DNA from: CAYVQU01 sp964453155
GTDB lineage: Bacteria > Chloroflexota > Anaerolineae > Anaerolineales > UBA11858
DNA: 11,282 bases
NCBI GenBank assembly: GCA_964453155.1
Contig: CAYVQU010000166.1
Location: forward strand, 1-11,282
Direction: 5' to 3'
A program made the translations under genes and the position numbers. How positions within the stretch are numbered: position 1 is the stretch's first letter; the number at the start of each line of letters is the position of its first letter. Of this stretch, positions 1 through 5,544 are shown piece by piece. A model generated the notes under the pieces. It did not search any database. It was given only the letters and a program-made list of their open reading frames with translations, and was not told where the DNA came from.

Positions 1-33
1 TACGCCCTTGCGGAGTTCATTTACATCAATCAT
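1..33 (-). CDS. efp: Start of elongation factor P-like gene (partial, runs off left edge)
   Basis: Only the first 11 codons are in the window. The minus-strand reading begins ATG at 33 and gives MIDVNELRKGV, which matches the typical opening of bacterial elongation factor P (commonly M-I-x-V-N-x-L-R-x-G). EF-P binds the ribosome between the P and E sites and relieves stalling at polyproline stretches. The start is supported by AAGGA nine bases upstream and by a near-consensus promoter (71-99, minus strand) that gives a leader of about 30 bases. The gene is divergent from the receiver gene at 168. With 11 residues the identification is a recognition call only; any other protein with this N-terminus cannot be excluded. 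Confidence 0.55.
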   Translation of the reverse strand, partial: MIDVNELRKGV

Positions 34-70
34 TGCTCTATTCCTTGAGAAAAAGTAAAGTTGCGGCGTG

Positions 71-99
71 ATTATAGCCCAGGGGGAGATGCGTGGCAA
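71..99 (-). promoter_or_regulatory. Sigma-70-type promoter for the efp-like gene
   Basis: On the minus strand, TTGCCA (94-99) is followed after 17 bases by a perfect TATAAT (71-76). Transcription would begin near position 64, about 30 bases before the start codon at 33. Both hexamers and the spacer are close to the housekeeping consensus. Confidence 0.7.
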
Positions 100-110
100 G
101 GGGGTCCTAC

Positions 111-139
111 TTGTGGTAAACTTGGCTAACTTTTATGGT
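111..139 (+). promoter_or_regulatory. Candidate promoter for the receiver gene
   Basis: TTGTGG (111-116) and TATGGT (134-139) are separated by 17 bases. The predicted start near 146 leaves a short leader to the ATG at 168. The match is only moderate. If it is right, the upstream in-frame ATG at 135 lies inside the -10 box and cannot be the translation start. Confidence 0.4.
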
Positions 140-167
140 TGTTTTCGGACTTATTTCGGAGGGCTGC

Positions 168-554
168 ATGACAAATACGGGTAAAACCATCCTCTATATT
201 GAAGATGAAGTAGAAATGATTGACTTGGTGAAACTCATCTTAGGGCGGAAGGGTTTCCAGGTCATTGGCGCTTCGGGTGGGCGCGAAGGCTTAGAGTTAG
301 TGCGGACTGAATTACCCGATCTGGTCCTTTTAGATCTCATGATGCCAGATATTGAAGGTTGGGATGTCTACCAACAAATTCGCGCGGAAGAAGCTACCGA
401 AAATATTCCCGTTATTGTTGTGACCGCCAAAGCTCAAAACATCGACAAAGTTTTAGGTTTACATATTGCCAAGGTAGATGACTATATTTCTAAACCTTTT
501 AGCCCGCAAGAGTTGGTGAGTAGCATCGAAAAGGTCTTGGCAGAAAAAGCGTAA
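168..554 (+). CDS. Stand-alone response-regulator receiver (CheY-like)
   Basis: This is a 128-residue single-domain receiver of a two-component pathway, with no output domain. The acidic pocket is E12-D13 (in YIEDE). The phospho-acceptor is D56 in LVLLDLMMP. The switch threonine is T86 in VIVVTAKA and the conserved lysine is K109 in ISKPF, so the phosphorylation site is intact. Such proteins act in the cytoplasm by binding a partner once phosphorylated by a histidine kinase; no kinase is in the window. I chose the ATG at 168 because GGAGGG lies four bases upstream and the receiver fold begins immediately after it. An in-frame ATG at 135 would add 11 residues but has no ribosome-binding site and overlaps a candidate promoter. 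A hairpin terminator follows, so it is probably transcribed alone. The partner and output are not evident. Confidence 0.92.
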   Translation: MTNTGKTILYIEDEVEMIDLVKLILGRKGFQVIGASGGREGLELVRTELPDLVLLDLMMPDIEGWDVYQQIRAEEATENIPVIVVTAKAQNIDKVLGLHIAKVDDYISKPFSPQELVSSIEKVLAEKA

Positions 555-616
555 ATAAATTTTTAGATTGCCTGATTTTACATATCGGTTCCAAAATTTA
601 AAGTGATCCGAATTTA

Positions 617-667
617 AGGACGATCGAGTGCCTGCGAAGTTTCAGGTCAGTGATCGTCCTGATTTTT
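617..667 (+). terminator. Hairpin terminator after the receiver gene
   Basis: AGGACGATC (617-625) pairs perfectly with GATCGTCCT (652-660), with a second small stem CCTG/CAGG (631-634 and 643-646) inside the loop, followed by a T-rich run. It lies 62 bases past the receiver stop and 15 bases before the next start codon. The large branched loop is unusual for an intrinsic terminator, so a leader structure for the following gene is an alternative. Confidence 0.55.
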
Positions 668-681
668 GAAGAAAACGTTTT

Positions 682-1059
682 ATGCAGCTTGTATTGGTTA
701 AGAATTTAACTCAACCCCTCCTTAGTCCCTTGAAGGCCGGTTGGTGCCAACCCTTTCGCTGCCAGTTACAGGGGTTGATGTTTCGCAAAAATCTGGCCGC
801 TGATCACGGCCTGTTGTTGGTCCAAAAGCGGGAATCACGCCTTGACGCGGCTATCCACATGTTGTTTATGCGCATAGACATTGGTGTGGTTTGGGTCAAT
901 TCAGATCTGGAAGTGGTCGATCTTCGAATTGCCCGCCGGTGGCGACCGTTTTACATCCCAAAGGCCCCGGCAAAATATATTCTAGAAATCGCGGTTGATC
1001 GTTTTAACGAATTCAATTTAGGAGATAAACTGGATTTTGAACCTGAAAACTTGGCTTAA
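682..1059 (+). CDS. UPF0127 / DUF192 family protein
   Basis: This 125-residue protein has the DUF192 layout: QGLMFRKNL at 30-38 (family pattern RGLMxRxxL), a central segment IHMLFMRIDIGVVWVNSD (58-75) in place of the usual WMKNTxIPLDxxFID, and a C-terminal PAKYILEIA...LGDKL (96-117). The biochemical function of the family is not established; members are often secreted or sit beside envelope genes. No signal peptide is visible here. The ribosome-binding site is weak (GAAGAA about eight bases upstream). The gene overlaps the LysM/M23 gene by 23 bases in another frame, which suggests co-transcription and translational coupling with a cell-wall hydrolase. The aromatic/asparagine core of the classic central motif (WMKN) is replaced by LFMR, a divergent version of the family. 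Confidence 0.82.
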   Translation: MQLVLVKNLTQPLLSPLKAGWCQPFRCQLQGLMFRKNLAADHGLLLVQKRESRLDAAIHMLFMRIDIGVVWVNSDLEVVDLRIARRWRPFYIPKAPAKYILEIAVDRFNEFNLGDKLDFEPENLA

Positions 1060-2434
1060 ATTATTCTTCCTTATCGCGCTGATTATCCCGCTGAATCTCG
1101 CGCGCGCCCAAGAATCTCAACCCAACGGACCGGTTTATGTTGTTCAACCCGGCGACACTTTATGGGGTATTTCGCGCACCTTCCGGGTAACCTTAGACGA
1201 TCTAACCCAGGTTAATGGTATTACCGATCCCGGTCAATTGGCCGTGGGCGCCCAATTGGTCATTCCTGGCTTGGAGGGGTTACAGGGTACTCTGGAAACC
1301 GGGGTCGTTCCTTTTGGAGAAAATTTTAATAGTCTGAGTCGTCGTTTCCAAATTCCTGCGGATAAGCTTGCTCGTTTAAATCGATATTCGCATCCTCAGG
1401 AAGTTTATGCTGGGTCAACACTAATCATTCCAGTTGCAGAAGATGGCGATTTAATTCCGGTCGGGGGACGAGCCATGCTTCGCAAGGGGACTTCTTTGTT
1501 GGAGTTAGCGATCAGCCAAAATATCAATCCCTGGTCATTATTGGTCGAGAATGACCTTTCTAATTCGAGCGCAATATTACCCGGTGATGTCTTGCATATT
1601 GCGGGGCTTGAAGATAGCGGACCTGGCGCGTTACCGGCGAGCGTTTCTCTGCTGGTGGATCCATTCCCAATCGTCCAAGGGGAAACAGTTATTATCAAAC
1701 TAAATTCCTCGGTGAAAGAAACCCTGCAGAGCTTTTTTGTCGACTCAGAAATACAATTTTTCGAGATAGGAAATGAACTGGTTACCCTGCAGGGTGTCCA
1801 CGCGATGTTAGAACCTGGCTATTATCCCTTTTCGGTCAGTGGAACTTTAGAAGACGGCACCCCGTTTTCTTTTTCTCAGAAAATTTATCTCAGAGACGGG
1901 GGCTATCCTTATGATCCGCCCTTAGCCGTAACCTCAGAAACAGTAGATGTGGAAAACACCAAACCCGAAGACCTGGAATGGTTCGCCATTGTTGATCCTG
2001 TCACACCGAAAAAATATTGGGATGGTCCTTTTCAAGCCCCCGTTCCCGATTACCTCAAAGAATGTTACCCCTCCGAGTTTGGTCATCGCCGTTCATATAA
2101 TGGCTCAGCATATTTGTTTTATCACACTGGCTTAGATTTTTGCGGCAATAACGGGGTCGAGATTTATGCTCCGGCGCCTGGAAAAGTTGTATTTACCGGA
2201 CCCTTAACTGTGCGGGGCAATGCAACAGTGATTGATCATGGCTGGGGTGTATATTCCGCCTATGCTCATCAATCCGAAATATTGATTACCGCAGGCGAAG
2301 AAGTTGAAACCGGACAGGTGATCGGTTTGGTTGGTTCTACGGGTAGAGTAACTGGGCCTCATTTACATTGGGAGGTCATTGTCGCCGGAACGCAAGTGAA
2401 TCCCATGGATTGGCTTCAGCGGACCTATCCCTAA
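1037..2434 (+). CDS. Secreted LysM-repeat M23 metallopeptidase (peptidoglycan hydrolase)
   Basis: The protein has 465 residues. A signal peptide covers about residues 1-25 (basic start, hydrophobic core, cleavage near ARA-Q). Two clear LysM modules lie at about 34-77 and 89-132, and a weaker third at about 146-189; LysM binds the glycan chains of peptidoglycan. A beta-rich linker (about 200-290) precedes an M23 (LytM-type) domain at about 345-460. The zinc ligands are H363 and D367 in HTGLD and H444 in HLHWE, with H442 and H411 as the remaining active-site histidines, so an active endopeptidase that cuts cross-links in the wall is expected. FGHR (348-351) is the usual motif before the domain. 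The start is TTG at 1037 with AGGAG 12 bases upstream; an ATT one codon earlier would be better spaced but is a rare start. It overlaps the UPF0127 gene. Confidence 0.9.
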   Translation: MNLKTWLKLFFLIALIIPLNLARAQESQPNGPVYVVQPGDTLWGISRTFRVTLDDLTQVNGITDPGQLAVGAQLVIPGLEGLQGTLETGVVPFGENFNSLSRRFQIPADKLARLNRYSHPQEVYAGSTLIIPVAEDGDLIPVGGRAMLRKGTSLLELAISQNINPWSLLVENDLSNSSAILPGDVLHIAGLEDSGPGALPASVSLLVDPFPIVQGETVIIKLNSSVKETLQSFFVDSEIQFFEIGNELVTLQGVHAMLEPGYYPFSVSGTLEDGTPFSFSQKIYLRDGGYPYDPPLAVTSETVDVENTKPEDLEWFAIVDPVTPKKYWDGPFQAPVPDYLKECYPSEFGHRRSYNGSAYLFYHTGLDFCGNNGVEIYAPAPGKVVFTGPLTVRGNATVIDHGWGVYSAYAHQSEILITAGEEVETGQVIGLVGSTGRVTGPHLHWEVIVAGTQVNPMDWLQRTYP

Positions 2435-2490
2435 GGGCTATTTTTCCTAGATAAGTCAGGCGCCGCCATCCAACCCCAGTTGAACGTACA

Positions 2491-2754
2491 TTATTCGCCC
2501 GGGTCACCACTGTCGTCTGCCTCAAATTCGCCGCGCTCGTAACTCGCGAGCGTTTCTCGGGCTTCGCTTTGATACGATTCGGGGACGAGAATATCCACTT
2601 CACCCAACGAGCCGACTGTCAGGCCAATCGCCCGACCAGCCCCCTCTTTCGATAAGACCACTGGGATATCTTGGGCTTCGAGCAGTCCCCTCAGCACTTC
2701 GGCTTGAATATCATCGTGAATTTTGGCTACGGATACCCATTTAGAATTTGTCAT
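2491..2754 (-). CDS. DUF2007 family protein (putative signal-transducing)
   Basis: This is an 87-residue cytoplasmic protein. It opens with WVSVAKIHDDIQAEVLRGLL and continues IPVVLSKEGAG...GEVDILVPE, the pattern of DUF2007 (a small ferredoxin-like fold annotated as a putative prokaryotic signal-transducing protein). Family function is unproven. The last 15 residues are acidic and probably disordered. I chose the ATG at 2754 because GGAG lies six bases upstream and the domain starts five residues later. The reading frame stays open back to 2871, but that extra segment is rich in I, N and K and looks untranslated. It converges on the LysM/M23 gene with a 56-base gap, and no clear terminator is visible between them. 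Confidence 0.85.
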   Translation of the reverse strand: MTNSKWVSVAKIHDDIQAEVLRGLLEAQDIPVVLSKEGAGRAIGLTVGSLGEVDILVPESYQSEARETLASYERGEFEADDSGDPGE

Positions 2755-2822
2755 CAGTCGCTCCAGATTGAATTTATTATTTTTGATTATGAAGATTATA
2801 TGGATAATCCATGAAACAGTCC

Positions 2823-2850
2823 TTGAAACATGATCAGGGTAGAGTATAAT
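2823..2850 (+). promoter_or_regulatory. Sigma-70-type promoter for the 2969-4552 gene
   Basis: TTGAAA (2823-2828) and TATAAT (2845-2850) are separated by 16 bases on the plus strand. Transcription would start near 2857, leaving a leader of about 110 bases that ends in an A/T-rich stretch before the start codon at 2969. This is the best plus-strand promoter match I found in the window. Confidence 0.65.
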
Positions 2851-2968
2851 ATTGCGTGGGCAAAAGCGCAATCGGCGTTATTTGTCTGTTCCAAATTTAA
2901 CCACAGCTGTCCGTTTCTAAATTTATAAAAAAATTTGCAATTTGGTACAGCACTTAGTTGAGGCTTGT

Positions 2969-4552
2969 ATGGTGTTAGCTACGTTTTCGTTACGTGAAAA
3001 TTATTGGGAAGACTTTGAACTTCTCGATGATGATATTGAATTTATTTATAACCACTTATTAGAAGTTGAGACTCCATTAACCCCGGAAGAATTGATTTCT
3101 GTTTTGGTGGCTGAACGCATTCAGCGGGAAGTTCAGGCTGTTGAACAGCAAAAATTGGACGGTGGGGAAGTTTATCTGCCGAAAGATCAATATGAAGTCG
3201 ATCAAAAACTGGTATTTCCAGCTTTAGGTTGGGAAGCTGGGATTGTCATCGATACTCGCCCTGGCTGGAATCCCGATAGCGGTGAATTTCAGGTGATCAA
3301 AGTAAAACTGGATGACGGCGAAGAACGAGAGTTTGCCGCCGGATTCGAGACCCACAAATTAAATGATCCCCCTGAAGATGCGAATGATGAGATGCCAACG
3401 CCCGTGATGGTGTTAAAAGCCCACGGCGATTTTCTCATCGAGAAGATGGAAGCCGGTTTCTTTGCTAACGCCGATTTTGTCCGTATCGCTGGGAAGTGGT
3501 TCCCGCGCGCCCTGCTGATTGACGTGAACGCTGGACATCTGAATCTGGCGGAGGCCGTTTTAGATATGGCTGGTGGGGGACCGCTGCCCACCTCGGAACT
3601 CATTACCCAAATTGGTCTGACCAGCGATGAAAATCCCAAGTTAATCGAATTTTCGATGGATTTGGCTTTACAAGAAGACGAACGGTTTGATGAGATTGGC
3701 CCAGCCGGTGAAGTATTATGGTATTTACACCGGTTAGAACCCGAAGGTGTGCGGGAAACGCCCCTTTACTTACAGTATCGGACCCCTGCCGATTACGATC
3801 CTTCGATGATAACTCCCGAAATGCTCACTTTAGTCCAAAAACTGGATGATGAGCTTTCGGAGATTGACGATGAGCCGGTGGCTGGTGATTCGGTCCTGGT
3901 TGGCTTACTATTCCCCCACCTCCGGGCTGGCACCTTACCCCTCACCGCCCGAGTGCGCCCTTTCTTCCCGACCGCCTATGAATCTCCCCGAATTCGTTTC
4001 ATTTTGATTGATGGTGATACGGGCGAAAAATTCCCAGGTTGGGTTGAACGCGAAAAAGGTTATGTTTATGGCCTGGAGGCTTGGTACCTGGAACGAAAAT
4101 TGATGCCAGGCAGTATTGTTCGTGTGAGTCGCACCAAAAATCCGGGTGAAGTCATCATCCAGGCTGATACCCAACGCTCTCAACGTGATTGGGTCCGGAC
4201 AGTATTGGTTGGGTCGGATGGCGGGATGGTTTTCGCCATGCTAAAGCAGGTGGTAACCGCGGCCTATGACGAACGGATGGCCATCATGGTTCCCGATTAT
4301 GATGCTTTAGATCTGGTTTGGGAGCAACGTCGAGAAAATCAACCGCCGTTTGAAAGGACGCTGGTCGATATCGTTCGGGAGTTGACCAAACTCAATCCCC
4401 AAAGTCACGTTCACGCCAGCGAATTGTACGCGGCCGTCAACCTGGTTCGGCGCTGCCCACCCGAACCGATTTTAGCCTTATTAGCCTCCCGCCCTTGGTT
4501 TGTGCATGTGGGTGATTTGCATTTCCGATTTGATGACTCAGCCGGAGATTAA
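2969..4552 (+). CDS. Conserved unknown protein with winged-helix-like segments
   Basis: The 527-residue acidic soluble protein matches no characterised family that I recognise; I recall similar proteins only from Anaerolineae. Three segments look like small helix-turn-helix modules: ETPLTPEELISVLVAERIQR (34-53), PLPTSELITQIGLT with a following helix and hairpin (205-252), and a C-terminal HVHASELYAAVNL...PWFVHVGDLHF (480-519). Between them are beta-rich stretches, notably LVFPALGWEAGIVIDTR (81-97), which resembles a small barrel. There is no signal peptide or membrane segment. I chose the ATG at 2969 because TTGAGG lies five bases upstream; a TTG at 2942 would add nine residues without a ribosome-binding site. 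The next gene, 136 bases on, also ends in a winged-helix-like segment. A nucleic-acid-related role is an inference from fold guesses only. Confidence 0.8.
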   Translation: MVLATFSLRENYWEDFELLDDDIEFIYNHLLEVETPLTPEELISVLVAERIQREVQAVEQQKLDGGEVYLPKDQYEVDQKLVFPALGWEAGIVIDTRPGWNPDSGEFQVIKVKLDDGEEREFAAGFETHKLNDPPEDANDEMPTPVMVLKAHGDFLIEKMEAGFFANADFVRIAGKWFPRALLIDVNAGHLNLAEAVLDMAGGGPLPTSELITQIGLTSDENPKLIEFSMDLALQEDERFDEIGPAGEVLWYLHRLEPEGVRETPLYLQYRTPADYDPSMITPEMLTLVQKLDDELSEIDDEPVAGDSVLVGLLFPHLRAGTLPLTARVRPFFPTAYESPRIRFILIDGDTGEKFPGWVEREKGYVYGLEAWYLERKLMPGSIVRVSRTKNPGEVIIQADTQRSQRDWVRTVLVGSDGGMVFAMLKQVVTAAYDERMAIMVPDYDALDLVWEQRRENQPPFERTLVDIVRELTKLNPQSHVHASELYAAVNLVRRCPPEPILALLASRPWFVHVGDLHFRFDDSAGD

Positions 4553-4587
4553 GGGCCTGATGGTTCGCGCTTGAAAATAAAACTGGC

Positions 4588-4615
4588 TTGATTTACCCTC
4601 AGACTCAAGTAGATT
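4588..4615 (+). promoter_or_regulatory. Candidate promoter before the 4689-5129 gene
   Basis: TTGATT (4588-4593) and TAGATT (4610-4615) are 16 bases apart. The -10 box lies within the left arm of the inverted repeat at 4606-4646, so a protein bound to the repeat would cover the promoter. The hexamers are imperfect. Confidence 0.4.
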
Positions 4616-4646
4616 TCGGTAGAATCTATTATTCGAAATCTACTTG
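4606..4646. repeat. 13-bp perfect inverted repeat (possible operator or leader hairpin)
   Basis: CAAGTAGATTTCG (4606-4618) is repeated in inverse at 4634-4646, with a 15-base A/T-rich loop. No T-run follows on either strand, so it does not read as an intrinsic terminator. It overlaps the candidate promoter at 4588-4615 and lies 42 bases before the GTG start at 4689. An operator site or a 5' leader hairpin are the likely readings. Confidence 0.7.
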
Positions 4647-4688
4647 GTAAAAAAATTAGTGAGCAGGATATCAGAGAGGAGTTCTGCG

Positions 4689-5129
4689 GTGACAGAAGTA
4701 AAACGCTACAGTCTGGTCAAACCTACACTGAATACACCTTTCCATATTGACTTTGATTGGTGGCGTCAAAGCGATCAGGAGTGGCGCGTCCATTTGCGCA
4801 GTTGTTTGCCTCCTGAGTACCAACAAGCTTTTGCCGATGCCGATACCGAAGAAGTTGATTGGGTTGATCCGGAAACAGCCGAAGTTCAACGTGTGGATGG
4901 CTTACAACACGCCCTTATCAACTATGCCACCAACAATGAAGACTTTATTACGGAAAGAACCACATTGGTAGAATCAATTTTCAGGATTCTCTTAGCGAAT
5001 GGCAATCTTCCCCTGACGCCCACCGAATTAGGGGAGCGGCTCAGTCGCCCACCTATGACCATTTTGCGAACCATCTCAGGGATTCGGGTTTACAAAGGGA
5101 TCCGCGCTTGCCCCGAATGCGTTCAATAG
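4689..5129 (+). CDS. Conserved unknown protein with C-terminal winged-helix-like segment
   Basis: This 146-residue soluble protein belongs to no named family that I recognise; I recall near relatives only from Anaerolineae. Residues 1-80 are rich in W, D and R (FHIDFDWWR at 18-26, VDWVDPETAEVQRVDGLQHAL at 56-76). The C-terminal part (93-138) reads as a winged helix: a helix, then LPLTPTELGERLSRPPMTIL as turn-helix, then a strand. It ends in a CxxC pair (C141, C144). I chose GTG at 4689 because AGGAG lies seven bases upstream; the frame is open back to a TTG at 4644, but that falls inside the inverted repeat and has no ribosome-binding site. It is followed by a tRNA gene after seven bases. DNA binding is an inference. 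Confidence 0.78.
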   Translation: MTEVKRYSLVKPTLNTPFHIDFDWWRQSDQEWRVHLRSCLPPEYQQAFADADTEEVDWVDPETAEVQRVDGLQHALINYATNNEDFITERTTLVESIFRILLANGNLPLTPTELGERLSRPPMTILRTISGIRVYKGIRACPECVQ

Positions 5130-5136
5130 TTTTATA

Positions 5137-5209
5137 GCCCCCGTAGCTCAATGGATAGAGCACCGGACTTCTAATCCGACGGTTGTGCGTTCGAGTCGCA
5201 CCGGGGGCG
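5137..5209 (+). tRNA. tRNA-Arg (anticodon TCT)
   Basis: A full cloverleaf of 73 bases. The acceptor stem GCCCCCG (5137-5143) pairs with CGGGGGC (5202-5208), with discriminator G at 5209. The D arm is GCTC...GAGC. The anticodon loop CTTCTAA carries TCT, which reads AGA/AGG arginine codons. The T stem GTGCG (5185-5189) and CGCAC (5197-5201) flank TTCGAGT. The top anticodon-stem pair is C-A (27-43) instead of C-G. CCA is not encoded and must be added after transcription. The gene starts seven bases after the upstream stop codon. Confidence 0.97.
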
Positions 5210-5216
5210 CACCGTG

Positions 5217-5246
5217 AAACACTCCTGTAATTGGAGTGTTTTTTTA
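5217..5246 (+). terminator. Intrinsic terminator after tRNA-Arg
   Basis: AAACACTCC (5217-5225) pairs with GGAGTGTTT (5233-5241) around a seven-base loop and runs directly into seven consecutive T residues (5239-5245). It lies eight bases past the tRNA and probably ends transcription of both the tRNA and the upstream gene. Confidence 0.9.
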
Positions 5247-5278
5247 TTTAAAATGGGACAATCATCATAAACATATTT

Positions 5279-5308
5279 AACCGCAGCGTCGCGGAGAACG
5301 CTGCGGTT
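5279..5308. repeat. Palindromic intergenic element with 11-bp stem
   Basis: AACCGCAGCGT (5279-5289) is inverted perfectly at 5298-5308 around an eight-base purine/GC loop. It resembles, with substitutions, the ACCGCAGAG-ACGCAGAG-type sequences I recall as scattered intergenic repeats in several environmental bacterial phyla. TTTT follows on the plus strand, so it could also terminate transcription. It lies 33 bases beyond the tRNA terminator. Confidence 0.6.
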
Positions 5309-5320
5309 TTGTGTGGCGAA

Positions 5321-5386
5321 AGTTCCCCGGAAACTTCCGGTCCGTAATTTGGCCGGGGCATTTAATTTCAAAGTTTCCGGGGAACT
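5321..5386. repeat. Long palindromic element (16-bp arms, REP/MITE-like)
   Basis: AGTTCCCCGGAAACTT (5321-5336) is inverted perfectly at 5371-5386. Immediately inside the left arm, CCGG-t-CC (5337-5343) can pair with GGCCGG (5351-5356), so most of the 66 bases fold into a two-tier hairpin. There is no open reading frame in it and no T-run at either end. This is the profile of a short palindromic dispersed repeat; whether it has other copies cannot be seen here. From 5387 to 5476 I see nothing recognisable. Confidence 0.6.
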
Positions 5387-5476
5387 GGGTCTTCCACAGC
5401 ATTTCGCAATAGTGGGGGAACCTGTCTTGAGTTGGTCGACGGGTTAGGGAGTGAAATTCGAAAGTCCTATTAACAT

Positions 5477-5510
5477 CAAAGGGCTGCCCACACTGGACAG
5501 CCCTTTGTTT
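5477..5510. terminator. Probable intrinsic terminator, downstream of the dockerin gene
   Basis: CAAAGGGCTG (5477-5486) pairs perfectly with CAGCCCTTTG (5498-5507) around a short loop. It lies 37 bases past the stop of the minus-strand gene that ends at 5545, the expected place for its terminator. The T content is better on the plus-strand side (TTTGTTT) than on the minus side, so it may act in both directions. Confidence 0.65.
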
Positions 5511-5544
5511 ACGACTAATCTTTGCAGTATCAATTTCGGAGAAA

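Noticed and set aside
135..167. Earlier ATG for the receiver gene
   Set aside because: It has no ribosome-binding site and sits in a candidate -10 box; the ATG at 168 has GGAGGG just upstream and begins at the receiver fold.
2755..2871. Longer N-terminus for the DUF2007 protein
   Set aside because: The extension is A/T-rich with an unlikely residue make-up, and a proper ribosome-binding site precedes the ATG at 2754.
5171..5371. Minus-strand frame antisense to the tRNA and the palindromes
   Set aside because: It overlaps the tRNA and three inverted repeats, and the translation has no protein-like character.
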